NCBI GenBank assembly: GCA_913057775.1
Contig: CAJXOG010000001.1
Span: 310,001-374,000 of the forward strand
DNA from: an uncultured Fodinibius sp.
GTDB taxonomy: Bacteria; Bacteroidota; Rhodothermia; Balneolales; Balneolaceae
DNA length: 64,000 nucleotides
Direction: 5' to 3'
Shown: piece after piece, positions 26,386 through 35,661 of the stretch
Layout of the letters: each line of letters begins with the position of its first letter
Numbering within the stretch: the first letter of the stretch is position 1
Made by a program: the position numbers and the translations under genes
Notes under the pieces: model-generated
Told to the model about the DNA's origin: nothing
Seen by the model: only the letters and a program-made list of their open reading frames with translations
Database searches by the model: none

Positions 26386-29300
26386 ATGAAATTCACTGAT
26401 CTTTCGTTGCGACGGCCGGTAACTACGATGATGATTTTTATCAGCTTTGTGATTATCGGAATTATTGCCAGCCGTATGGTGCCGCTGGAATATTTTCCTG
26501 ATATCTCCTTTCCCGGAGCGTATGTATCTGTACCATATCAGAATTCAACCCCTGAGGAAGTTGATCGCAATATTACGCGTCCGATTGAAGAGGCTATTGC
26601 CACCATTAGCGGTATTGAGCGGATAAGTTCAAACTCCAGCGAAAATCAGGCCGGCATCTTTGTACAGTTCAAGATGGGGTCAGATATCAGCCTGAAAGCA
26701 ATGGAGTTAAAAGAAAAAATTGATGGCATCCGTAATCAGCTACCGGATGATTTAGAACGCTTTACCATCAATAAATTCTCTGCTCAAGATAATCCGATGA
26801 TGAACCTGCGGATTTCCAGTGAGCGAAACCTATCAAACGCCTATGATCTGTTAGATCGCAATCTTAAGCAGCGCATTGAACGCATACAAGGCGTAGCAAA
26901 GGTAGATCTATATGGCGTTGAGAAAAGACAGATCAGGATTGAGCTAATCCCCGAGCGACTCAAATCCCACAACATAAACATTAATGAGCTGGCCCAAACA
27001 TTGCGACAGAGCAACTTTTCGGTAACAGCAGGAAAAGTTGAAGATGCCGGTAAACGATACTTGGTACGTCCAACGGGTGAGATTACTGAACCAGCCGAGT
27101 TTGCCAATCTTATTGTGGGACCCGACAATCTAAAATTACGAGATATTGCAACGGTTGGCTATGGAAGCCCCGAACGCGATTACGGTCGTCACCTTGATCA
27201 AAAATATGCCATTGGGCTGGATGTATTTAAAGAATCCGGTGCCAACACCGTGGAGGTTGGAGATCGGGTGATAGCAGAAATTGATGAAGTTAACAAACTG
27301 CCCGAAATGCGGGGCATCAATATTTTTGAGATGCACAACCAGGCTACCGGAATCATCAGCTCGCTTACGGAACTATTTAAGGCCGGACTTTTAGGCGCCC
27401 TATTTTCTATCATCATTCTATATCTGTTCTTACGGCGCATAAGTACTACTCTTATTGTAGCCATGGCTGTCCCCTTTTCATTGATTGTTACCCTTGGCCT
27501 ACTCTACTTCATGGAACTTTCGCTCAATATCCTTTCTATGATGGGATTAATGCTGGCCGTGGGTATGCTAGTTGATAATGCAGTAGTTGTGACCGAAAAT
27601 ATCCATCGCAACCAAAATATGTTGGATGATAAGATCGAAGCTACTAAACGCGGTGTCAAACAGGTAGGGATGGCTGTTACCGCAGGTACATTAACAACTA
27701 TCATTGTATTCCTGCCAAATATTATTAGTGAAGATTCGATGATTGCTATTCAACTTTATCACGTTGCTATCACAATTATTTTGGCACTTGCGGCATCCCT
27801 ATTAATTTCGCTAACTGTAATTCCCCTGCTAACTTCCAAAATAGCACCTCCAGAAAAGAAAGAACAAACAGATTGGGTTGACAGTCTGCAAAATTGGTAT
27901 GGTGGCATGCTTAGCTGGTTGCTCAAGCGTAGATACCTGTCAGTAGCGTTAATTTTGGGTACGCTTCTAAGCGTTGCCATACCGATGAATGCCGTTAATG
28001 TAGAAATGTTCGGAGGCTCAGAATCGCGAGAACTTCGATTGCATTACAACCTTAATGACACCTATACTCTTGAGACCGTTGAAGAATCTGTAACTCGTAT
28101 TGAAGAATTTCTTTATGCCAATAAAGAAGACCTCGAAATTGACGCCGTATATTCTTATTTCGAAACCGGTTCAGCAACTTCAACTATCCTTTTGACAGAT
28201 GAGGACGATGCTCAAAAAGATGTTACTATCATCAAAAAGGAAATTGAAGAAGAAATGCCGAAACTTGCTATTGGTGACCCCTCTTTTGAATACCGGGACC
28301 GTACCGGCGGTGAACAACTGCGTGTGTTTGTAATCGGAGAATCCACAGAAGTATTGGCAGATCTTGCTGAGGAAGTTGAGCGACGCTTACAAGATGTACC
28401 GGGCCTTGCTGATGTTCGATCAGAAGCCGAAACCGGAACCGAAGAAGTTCAGGTTCAAGTAAATCGAGAACGAGCGCGCGCTATGGGAGTTTCCTCACAA
28501 CAAGTGGCCAGCTTGGTATCAAATTCCATGCGGGGAATGAATTTACGTCGGGTACGTGGCGAACACGGAGAAACAGATGTCGTGCTGGCTATTCAGGAAT
28601 CTGACCGCGAAACCATTGAAGATCTCATGCAACTGCCGGTTAGTATTGGGAATGGAGAGTCGGTACAACTGGCATCACTGGCCGACTACAAAATGGACCG
28701 GGGACCAAGAACAATACAACGAGAAGATCGGCAAACGTCACTTGGAATAACGATCAACCTTGACGACATAACAATGGATAAGGCCCAAGAGCGAATATTC
28801 CCTGTTTTAGATCAAATAAATTACCCTTCCGGCTACGGATGGAGTAAAGGCCGAAGTTTCGAGCAGGATCAGGAAGCAATGGATGAGATGATGGTAAACA
28901 TATTATTGGCGATGTTTTTGATCTATTTGGTGATGGCTTCGCTCTTCGAATCGGTTCTATTTCCCTCCAGCATAATTACTTCTATATTTTTTGGAATTGT
29001 TGGGGTCTTCTGGTTCTTCTTTATCACTGGAACAACTTTCTCGTTTATGGCCATGATTGGCATTCTCATTCTGATGGGGATTGTAGTCAATAATGGGATT
29101 GTACTAATAGATCACATCCATCAACTTAGAGAAATGGGGCTATCCAGATTTGAAGCCATCATCAAGGGTTGTAAAGATCGCATGCGCCCTATTTTGATGA
29201 CCGCCGGTACAACTGTACTTGGACTGGTTCCACTCTGCTTTGGCACTACACAAATTGGCGGTGATGGTCCGCCCTATTTCCCTATGGCACGAGCTATTGT

Positions 29301-29418
29301 CGGCGGACTCACTTTTTCTACCGTTGTTACCCTTGTCATTTTACCAGCTATCTACCTTATCCTCGATGATGTTAAATTGTGGGGAAATAGAGTTTGGCAT
29401 ATGGGACGTAGTAAATAA
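26386..29418 (+). CDS. RND efflux transporter permease, second of a tandem pair
   Basis: 1010 residues with the standard RND plan: TM1, PLEYFPDISFPGAYVSVPYQNSTPEEVD, two large periplasmic loops, and TM4 containing LAVGMLVDNAVVVTENIHRN (Asp-Asn again). The C-terminal half has GIVVNNGIVLIDHIHQLREMG and MRPILMTAGTTVLGLVPL. It is clearly diverged from the permease before it, so the pair is not a recent duplication. The layout adaptor-permease-permease resembles MdtABC and MuxABC, in which two different permeases form a mixed trimer. A heteromeric pump is inferred, not shown. A hairpin terminator follows at 29450. Confidence 0.92.
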   Translation: MKFTDLSLRRPVTTMMIFISFVIIGIIASRMVPLEYFPDISFPGAYVSVPYQNSTPEEVDRNITRPIEEAIATISGIERISSNSSENQAGIFVQFKMGSDISLKAMELKEKIDGIRNQLPDDLERFTINKFSAQDNPMMNLRISSERNLSNAYDLLDRNLKQRIERIQGVAKVDLYGVEKRQIRIELIPERLKSHNININELAQTLRQSNFSVTAGKVEDAGKRYLVRPTGEITEPAEFANLIVGPDNLKLRDIATVGYGSPERDYGRHLDQKYAIGLDVFKESGANTVEVGDRVIAEIDEVNKLPEMRGINIFEMHNQATGIISSLTELFKAGLLGALFSIIILYLFLRRISTTLIVAMAVPFSLIVTLGLLYFMELSLNILSMMGLMLAVGMLVDNAVVVTENIHRNQNMLDDKIEATKRGVKQVGMAVTAGTLTTIIVFLPNIISEDSMIAIQLYHVAITIILALAASLLISLTVIPLLTSKIAPPEKKEQTDWVDSLQNWYGGMLSWLLKRRYLSVALILGTLLSVAIPMNAVNVEMFGGSESRELRLHYNLNDTYTLETVEESVTRIEEFLYANKEDLEIDAVYSYFETGSATSTILLTDEDDAQKDVTIIKKEIEEEMPKLAIGDPSFEYRDRTGGEQLRVFVIGESTEVLADLAEEVERRLQDVPGLADVRSEAETGTEEVQVQVNRERARAMGVSSQQVASLVSNSMRGMNLRRVRGEHGETDVVLAIQESDRETIEDLMQLPVSIGNGESVQLASLADYKMDRGPRTIQREDRQTSLGITINLDDITMDKAQERIFPVLDQINYPSGYGWSKGRSFEQDQEAMDEMMVNILLAMFLIYLVMASLFESVLFPSSIITSIFFGIVGVFWFFFITGTTFSFMAMIGILILMGIVVNNGIVLIDHIHQLREMGLSRFEAIIKGCKDRMRPILMTAGTTVLGLVPLCFGTTQIGGDGPPYFPMARAIVGGLTFSTVVTLVILPAIYLILDDVKLWGNRVWHMGRSK

Positions 29419-29449
29419 TCCTGTAACCATACTCCGAGTTATAGGTACT

Positions 29450-29485
29450 ATCCCCGGTACTTTAAAAGTGTCGGGGATTTGTTTT
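29450..29485 (+). terminator. Rho-independent terminator of the RND operon
   Basis: ATCCCCGGTACTTT (29450-29463) folds back on AAAAGTGTCGGGGAT (29464-29478) with one G-T pair, and TTGTTTTATTTC follows. It lies 32 bp after the second permease stop. Confidence 0.85.
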
Positions 29486-29540
29486 ATTTCAGATACCAAA
29501 CAGATTGTTTACCTTCCTCTTTTAAATTAAAAGTAATAAA

Positions 29541-30272
29541 GTGAGCGAGATAGCTTATCAGGAGACTTTCAAAATTCGAGCATCAGAAATTGACTTCAAT
29601 CAACAGGCAACTTTGCCCGCCATCTGTAATTTACTGCAAGAAGTAGCCGGGAATCATGCCCGCGAACTCGAGTTTGACATCACCGATCTCCAAAAAGATG
29701 AACTTACCTGGGTATTGCATCGGCTTCATGTAAAAATAGATCGCTTTCCCGATTGGAGAGAAACGATTACAGTGAAAACCTGGCCCTCCAGCGGCGATGG
29801 GCTGCGAGCTTACCGCGACTTTCTGATTATTGGGGAGAACGGAGACACTATCGGCAGATCGTTAAGTTATTGGCTCATCATGGATATCAAAAGTCGTCGG
29901 CCTACTCGTATCCCAAAAAAGATCCTTGAGCTGGCTCCTGATGATACGGATCATGTTCTCCCTGTCAGCGATGCCAATTTTTCTGATTTAGACCAAGCAG
30001 ACTACTCACAACAATTTGATGTTCGGAAAACAGATCTTGATCTGAATCAACACGTAAATAACGTGCGACTTATCGAATGGACACTTTCCTGTTTGCCGGA
30101 TGATTCTGCCGTAAATCAAATAGACATAAAATTTATGGCAGAATCGGTTTTGGGAGATACTGATATAGTGGAAGTCAAAGAACCCACCTCTGATACAAAC
30201 AGCCAGTATTTTCATCACCAAATTCTAAGAGCATCCGACGGGAAAATTTTAGCTAAAGCAATATCCCGCTAA
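29541..30272 (+). CDS. Acyl-ACP thioesterase
   Basis: 243 residues from a GTG start. It has the double hot-dog fold of the FatA/FatB-like bacterial family: first half with YQETFKIRASEIDFNQQATLPAICNLLQEVAGNHA and WVLHRLHVKIDRFPDW, second half with RKTDLDLNQHVNNVRLIEW, where the Asn-x-His catalytic pair is intact (about residues 169-171). It releases free fatty acids from acyl carrier protein in the cytoplasm. The GTG is the only sensible start, because the next in-frame Met is far inside the domain. It stands alone between the RND operon and a convergent aldo/keto reductase. Confidence 0.88.
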   Translation: MSEIAYQETFKIRASEIDFNQQATLPAICNLLQEVAGNHARELEFDITDLQKDELTWVLHRLHVKIDRFPDWRETITVKTWPSSGDGLRAYRDFLIIGENGDTIGRSLSYWLIMDIKSRRPTRIPKKILELAPDDTDHVLPVSDANFSDLDQADYSQQFDVRKTDLDLNQHVNNVRLIEWTLSCLPDDSAVNQIDIKFMAESVLGDTDIVEVKEPTSDTNSQYFHHQILRASDGKILAKAISR

Positions 30273-30316
30273 AGATGCAAGTTTTGGCGATTTCCAGTTT
30301 CTTCTCAAATAGAAAA

Positions 30317-30343
30317 TGCCCGATACTTTAGAAGTATCAGGCA
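30317..30343 (-). terminator. Hairpin terminator between convergent thioesterase and aldo/keto reductase genes
   Basis: A 12-bp stem with one mismatch (30317-30328 with 30332-30343) and a 3-nt loop. On the minus strand it is followed by TTTTCTATTTG, so it mainly serves the aldo/keto reductase. On the plus strand the tail is not T-rich. Confidence 0.75.
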
Positions 30344-30377
30344 CTCAGAATAGTTTTACGATACTCTAAATAGAAGC

Positions 30378-31196
30378 TTATCCCCAATCAGGTGCAAAAC
30401 TTGGGTTTACAAGACGCATTGATTTCTCAAGCTGATCAATACGCTCAAAATCTTCGTCCTCAAGATAGAAGTCGAACACATCAAAATTCTCACGCAAATG
30501 TTCTTCGCTTGAAGCTTTAGGGATAGCTACTACATTTTCCTGCTCAATCAACCAGCGCAGAGAAATTTGGGCGGGAGATTTGCCATACTTTTCAGCAATT
30601 TCCTGCAAGTCTTCATTCTCCATAACCTTGCCCTGCGCCAATGGACTATATGCCGTAATCATAATATCATTTTCGATGGCATAATCCAGTAGATCAAGCT
30701 GATCGATAAAGGGATGGAACTCAACCTGATTACAAAATATTGGCGCCCGAATTTCCTCTTTTACTTTTGTGAGCAAGTGCAAGGGAAAATTACTTACGCC
30801 AATATTCATTGCTTTTCCCTGATCCCGCAAGACCAACATGGATTCAATGGTTGCACGTAAATCATACTGATCATTAGGCCAATGAATCATTAGCAAATCT
30901 ACGTATGGAGTATCCAGCTGTCGCAGGGTCTCCTCGGTAGATTGAAGTACATCATCAGCTTCAAGGTTAGTATGCCAAATTTTTGTACTTAAAAAGATAT
31001 CTTCGCGAGGCACATTCGAAACATTAAGCGCCTCAGCTATCGCCTGCTCGTTCTTATACATTTGTGCAGTATCAATGTGTCGATAACCGATATCAAGTGC
31101 TTTACGTACTATTTGTGAACACTCTCTGTCGTGAAGTTTGTACGTTCCAAGACCAATTTCGGGCACTTCAAGACCCTGAATATTTTTATATTGCAT
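30378..31196 (-). CDS. Aldo/keto reductase
   Basis: 272 residues forming the (beta/alpha)8 NADPH-dependent AKR fold. Motifs: GLGTYKLHD near the N-terminus, GYRHIDTAQMYKNE with catalytic Asp and Tyr (about 39-51), LSTKIWHTNL with the Lys, LLMIHWPND with the His, IGVSNFPLHLL, and the cofactor-binding AIPKASSEEHLRENFDVFDF near the end. Closest in style to the AKR5/DkgA-type group that reduces small carbonyls such as 2,5-diketogluconate or methylglyoxal; the substrate is not determinable. The gene stands alone, with its own promoter in the gap to its right and a terminator at 30317-30343. Confidence 0.92.
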   Translation of the reverse strand: MQYKNIQGLEVPEIGLGTYKLHDRECSQIVRKALDIGYRHIDTAQMYKNEQAIAEALNVSNVPREDIFLSTKIWHTNLEADDVLQSTEETLRQLDTPYVDLLMIHWPNDQYDLRATIESMLVLRDQGKAMNIGVSNFPLHLLTKVKEEIRAPIFCNQVEFHPFIDQLDLLDYAIENDIMITAYSPLAQGKVMENEDLQEIAEKYGKSPAQISLRWLIEQENVVAIPKASSEEHLRENFDVFDFYLEDEDFERIDQLEKSMRLVNPSFAPDWG

Positions 31197-31306
31197 TTGT
31201 ATTAAAAGGAGTACTCCATTCTTGTTAGGATTAAAATCATTTTCTTAACAGTTTGAGATACTGTATGATTCACTGAAAATAGAGAAAGTAGGTTAGATCA
31301 AAAAAT

Positions 31307-31512
31307 CTATTCTTTATTGCGCAGTTTTTTTATGGCGTACGCCCCGCCTAAAGCCGCCAAAATTCCCAGTCCACCATCAATGGGAGTTTGTTCTGGATCT
31401 GAGGGTAATCCCGGCTGTGCCATAACATAATCAGGCATAGCAAAGAATAATCCCATTATGACAATAAGAAATACTAAAAAAATAGTTTGGTTCTTTTCTT
31501 TGATCCTTTCAT
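31307..31512 (-). pseudogene. PID-CTERM-like small exported protein, broken by one frameshift
   Basis: An ATG at 31512 gives a lysine-rich start (MKGSKKRTKLFF) and then hits a stop after the T run at 31482-31476 (seven T on the minus strand). One extra T would continue it into a perfect signal peptide h-region (VFLIVIMGLFFAMPDYVMAQ). After that come a short spacer (PGLPSDPEQT), the motif PIDGGLGILAALGGAYAIKKL and a basic end (RNKE), about 68 residues in all. PIDGG plus a hydrophobic stretch plus a basic tail is the PID-CTERM sorting pattern of FCB bacteria. It lies 12 bp after the large secreted protein gene and is probably in its operon. Sequencing error, slippage or a real mutation are all possible. 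Confidence 0.75.
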
Positions 31513-31524
31513 AATTTATGCCAT

Positions 31525-34500
31525 TTATTTAATCAAAGTCATTTTCCGGGTAAATACCTCATTGCCAACTTCAAAACGCGCGATATAAATACCACTCGGC
31601 ATGTTATTGGCATTCCAGGTTTCCTCGTGTGTTCCTGCCTCCACCATTCCATCAACCAGCGTAGCTACTTTTTGCCCAATCATATTCCAGACAGTCAGCT
31701 TTACTTCGGCATCTTCGGCAATTTCGTATGGTATGGTCGTTTGTGGATTAAATGGGTTGGGATAATTTGGGTTCAGCTTAACCGATTCAGGAATATCACG
31801 ACCACTGGACATTTCAAAATTAGGGCTCAATGAAAGCACAAAACGAGAATCATCTCCCCCCCCTTCCCTCTTATTTAAAAAGCCTTTATTATCAGCTGTT
31901 TTTTTCTGAACAGCGGATGACATCGTAAATTGATATTCTTCGGCAACATGTAGATTAATCTCCCTATTTTCCTCTTTATCAATGAGCATGACATCCCAAT
32001 CACTGGGAAGATCATCAATATTATCCCATCGAAAGGTTAGATTTGTACGACCATTAGCATCAAATGAAAGGGGAATTTCCAAATTCGTTTCTAAATCTAT
32101 GGGCAGCATATTTCTCTGTAACCTATTATCACCATGAATGCTAAATAGGTTAATCGAATTGGCATTCAAAGAAAACAATTTGTACGCATCATAACGATCT
32201 AAATCTATAGTACCATTCTCACTGAACTCGATAGAATAGGAATCAAAATACTCTTCTCCATGCAGCTCTACATCAAATGCAAAAGAATTTTCAGCGTTAT
32301 TCTTGTAAAATTGAGTTTCTGCGTTCGCTTCTAACGCATTTTGATCAAAAGTAACAGTACCATCGTCAACTGCATTAGTAAATCGAACAAAAAATGCCTG
32401 AAACGGTGCTATACGGTCCCCTGAGGATAATGTAACATAATCACCATTTCCACTATTTGCTTCATGATCCCAAACATATACGTTTGCATTCACTCCAGGA
32501 TCGACATCTTCAAGAGCACTAATCAATGATCCAACGGAAAGATCCGTACCAAAGGGATTGCCCAATAGATTCCAGCCTTCTTTACCATCAATTCCATTTA
32601 CTCCATCGGCATCAGTTGCTGAAACCGTCACATTAACCGTACTGCCATTTTCAGTTCCATCAGTACTAATCACTTTTGGAAAACCACCTTGTATTCCCGG
32701 TGAATTTAACTCATCATCCTCAAACACATATGCAATGTACCCTTTACCCGGAGTCATACTATTTGACATGCTAGAAGGAACCGTAAATGACATCTGATCT
32801 TCAGACCAACCAGCTAAAGTGAGCTCACCTGAAGGATCATTTGAACCCGTAACACCCTGCATCCAGAGATTACCAAACAGATCAGTGAAAGAAGTATTTT
32901 CTGTAGGTGTTGATATCATCCGCCAGCCGGCCGACCCGCGAATGCCGATAGCGTATTTTGAGCCAAAGGCCGTACCATCTACTTTAGTGCCGGGAGAAAA
33001 TAAAGCATCGCCAGAGCCTGTGGCATCAGAATGATCAATAAATGTACCTCCACTTGAATCTCCAGATCTTACAATAGATTGATCATTACCAGCCTCTGGA
33101 TAATTAACTGAAACAATTACATTACCATCAGCATTATGTAGTGAAATTGTATCCCCGCCATTTACCAAACTAAGAGTTGCAGATTCATTGCTGCTTTGTA
33201 CAACTGCACCGCCAAAATTTCCTTGAGGGCGAGCCCCATCATCCGCAAAAAGTACTAACGCACTATTTGCAGGAATAACTGTGCCGGAAGGGAATACATG
33301 CTTTAAATCGGCCTCATTATAAAATTTCCAATTGCTGATGTTAATATCAGTATCTTGATTATTTACAAATTCAACAAATTCATCGTCGTTTCCATCTCTG
33401 ATTCCATTCCCATCGGCATCCCCTTCAAGTCCACTTGCAGGATCTGCATGGATTTCATTAATAAAAATATCTGGAGTGCCATCATCAGTAATAGAAAGCG
33501 TCAATTCTCTGGGACTAATAATCGAACCTGTGGTATTGTTTTGTAGCTGAAATACTGCTTTTTCTGTATCTTCAAAACCATCATTACCTGTTAAAGTAAC
33601 AGAAACATTTTTCATTGTTCCAGTTGAAGCTCCGGTAAACGTTACAGTCTGGGAAGAAAAACTATTTATATCGCTGCTACCTGCTGTACTCGAACTACTC
33701 AAAAATACGACATCGACATCAACATCTACATTATTAGCCTGTAAAAGCTCAACAGTTAAGTTTACGGAGTTACCTTCATCTCCGGATGCCTTTGCTGATG
33801 AAAATGCTATTGTTGGCGGTGCAATAATAGTAAATGATGTATCATCAAATGGAAGAATAAGCTCAGACTGATCCCCGTTTCCGTTCTCTTCCTGCCAGTT
33901 ATTTGCAATATCATTCAACTCAGAACGGTAACCCGCCGGAGTATTACCACTTCGGTCTCCAGTAAATTCTGCCACATCAATATTATCAGTTAGCAATATC
34001 GTCTCGTTACCAACTTCAGTGAGTCCCGTGTTGGCTAATGTACCCTCGGTCCCATTAGGTTGGTTATACAAACTGGCATCTGAAGCTACAGCACCAAGGA
34101 AAGTATTGGGAGTATCTTTATCTGGCCCTAAAAAACCATAAATAACATCACCAGAACCCGCCAGATTCATGTTTGTATCATCTGTGATAGCTCCCGTACT
34201 CACAGAAGGTGTTCCTTCAACATCGCTAAATACTAAAACTGTGCCGGGAGAGGTGCCTCCAACCGGTGCTTCCCAAGTTATTGAACCACCACTACCTGCA
34301 AACGAACTACCATCCCATTCTTCACTCGTGAAGTGCACTTGCTCACCGGCCGAATAACTTGTAAATAATACAACCGAAAAACCATCTCCGGGACTATCAG
34401 AATTAAATCCAACGAATGACAAATCACCTGTCGACTGGCCATACCCCTCTTGTAGAGCAACACACAAAAGAAGTGCGAATAAGAAAATAATCTTTTTAAA

Positions 34501-34527
34501 AGAATTACTCGGTAGCCCTATGCCCAT
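31525..34527 (-). CDS. Large secreted protein: Calx-beta and lamin-tail domains, T9SS-type C-terminal sorting domain
   Basis: 1000 residues. Signal peptide (about 1-30), then a beta-rich N-terminal region (about 31-238). A Calx-beta domain (about 240-350: GDEGNSVNLTVELLQAN, then FEDTEKAVFQL) precedes a lamin-tail domain (about 355-525: DIFINEIHADPA, DEFVEFVNNQ, ISNWKFYN, PANSALVLFADD). A further region of unclear fold (about 530-900) follows. The C-terminal 80 residues are a type-A sorting domain with LNPNYPNPFNPQTTIPY and IYIARFEVGNEVFTRKMTLIK. These signals direct export through the type IX system and surface attachment or release. The role is unknown; lamin-tail proteins often accompany surface nucleases or adhesins, but no enzymatic domain is seen. 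The PID-CTERM peptide follows 12 bp downstream. Confidence 0.88.
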   Translation of the reverse strand: MGIGLPSNSFKKIIFLFALLLCVALQEGYGQSTGDLSFVGFNSDSPGDGFSVVLFTSYSAGEQVHFTSEEWDGSSFAGSGGSITWEAPVGGTSPGTVLVFSDVEGTPSVSTGAITDDTNMNLAGSGDVIYGFLGPDKDTPNTFLGAVASDASLYNQPNGTEGTLANTGLTEVGNETILLTDNIDVAEFTGDRSGNTPAGYRSELNDIANNWQEENGNGDQSELILPFDDTSFTIIAPPTIAFSSAKASGDEGNSVNLTVELLQANNVDVDVDVVFLSSSSTAGSSDINSFSSQTVTFTGASTGTMKNVSVTLTGNDGFEDTEKAVFQLQNNTTGSIISPRELTLSITDDGTPDIFINEIHADPASGLEGDADGNGIRDGNDDEFVEFVNNQDTDINISNWKFYNEADLKHVFPSGTVIPANSALVLFADDGARPQGNFGGAVVQSSNESATLSLVNGGDTISLHNADGNVIVSVNYPEAGNDQSIVRSGDSSGGTFIDHSDATGSGDALFSPGTKVDGTAFGSKYAIGIRGSAGWRMISTPTENTSFTDLFGNLWMQGVTGSNDPSGELTLAGWSEDQMSFTVPSSMSNSMTPGKGYIAYVFEDDELNSPGIQGGFPKVISTDGTENGSTVNVTVSATDADGVNGIDGKEGWNLLGNPFGTDLSVGSLISALEDVDPGVNANVYVWDHEANSGNGDYVTLSSGDRIAPFQAFFVRFTNAVDDGTVTFDQNALEANAETQFYKNNAENSFAFDVELHGEEYFDSYSIEFSENGTIDLDRYDAYKLFSLNANSINLFSIHGDNRLQRNMLPIDLETNLEIPLSFDANGRTNLTFRWDNIDDLPSDWDVMLIDKEENREINLHVAEEYQFTMSSAVQKKTADNKGFLNKREGGGDDSRFVLSLSPNFEMSSGRDIPESVKLNPNYPNPFNPQTTIPYEIAEDAEVKLTVWNMIGQKVATLVDGMVEAGTHEETWNANNMPSGIYIARFEVGNEVFTRKMTLIK

Positions 34528-34649
34528 ACACTCTATATTGGAAAATGAATAATTATATTATTAGTCATTAACTAATTAAGTATTTTTCGTACTATTTATC
34601 AAAAATTTAGACCTTATTATTAAGGGTTAAACATTTTTTAATAAATAGA

Positions 34650-35549
34650 TTAAAGCTTTTGTAACCTTTCTTTACTTTTCTCTTTCAAAATATCAAGTAC
34701 GTTGGTATCCATTATTGTAACCATCTGATATTTTTCGCGGGCCCGGTCAAGTTGATTCGTTTTTTCCAAAAGACGTGCCCTGTTATATTGGAATATAATA
34801 TTTCCGGGATAGCGAGTAGACAATGTTTCTAAATGCTTCAACGCCTTATCGTGCTGTTGTTCCCGTTCATACAAATATGCCAAAATCATTTGAGCATCAT
34901 TCCTTACGTAGCTATCCGACTGTGCTGCTTGTTCCAGTACATCAAACCCCTCCTGCATATCAGCCGACATCCCTATCATGTTGGTAGCCCATTTTAGTCC
35001 ATTAGGTACACTGCCTACCATATAGTAAAACATGCCCTTGCCAATTAATGCTTTCGGATCATCGGCATCAAGCGCCAAAAGCTGACGCGTATATTTAAAG
35101 CCGGTCATTCCACTTTGCAGGGCCTCTTTGTAATTTTTTTCGGCAGCCGCTACCAAGCTACGGTACCCATACAAACCACTGAGCATTAACACCATCGTGG
35201 TATCATTGGAGTTTTTATTAAGCTGATTCTCGCTGATCTCAATAGCATGCTGGGATTGAGATAGAAACTGTTCAGCAGCTTGTTTTGAACGGCCACCAAA
35301 ATAGTACTTCCAGAAAGGAATCATCGCCTCAAAAAAATAAGCCCGCGAGTCATCAGGCTTTTCCTGTTGAAGCTCTTTAAATACAGTCTTAGCTTCTACC
35401 CAGTCAGCCCGATAAAAAGCATTAATTGCATCCTCTAGTTTTTGCTCATAGGATGAAGAATCCACATGAATTTCTGTGGGAGTAGCTAATAAATCATCCG
35501 AGATAAAACTACACATAATTAAAAGCCATGTTAGGCGGATTATTGTCAT
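34650..35549 (-). CDS. Exported tetratricopeptide-repeat protein
   Basis: 299 residues with a signal peptide (about 1-22) and helical repeats through the rest. Recognisable TPR-like units include EDAINAFYRADWVEAKTVFK near 38-57, AYFFEAMIPFWKYYFGG, and C-terminal units with DAQMILAYLYEREQQHDKALKHLETL and IIFQYNRARLLEKTNQLDRAREKYQ. Probably a periplasmic scaffold or part of an envelope complex; no catalytic motif. It is followed 122 bp later, on the same strand, by the large secreted protein. That gap is AT-rich with a small dyad (ATTAGT/ACTAAT) and no clear terminator. Confidence 0.75.
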   Translation of the reverse strand: MTIIRLTWLLIMCSFISDDLLATPTEIHVDSSSYEQKLEDAINAFYRADWVEAKTVFKELQQEKPDDSRAYFFEAMIPFWKYYFGGRSKQAAEQFLSQSQHAIEISENQLNKNSNDTTMVLMLSGLYGYRSLVAAAEKNYKEALQSGMTGFKYTRQLLALDADDPKALIGKGMFYYMVGSVPNGLKWATNMIGMSADMQEGFDVLEQAAQSDSYVRNDAQMILAYLYEREQQHDKALKHLETLSTRYPGNIIFQYNRARLLEKTNQLDRAREKYQMVTIMDTNVLDILKEKSKERLQKL

Positions 35550-35661
35550 ATGCTCAGGCTTTCTCTTTTCATATCACAAGGTTAGATAAAACTGGAATAT
35601 CTATGATCTAAATTTTAGGAGCCTCAACAGTATATAGAGATACAAACGTTCAGACTATATG

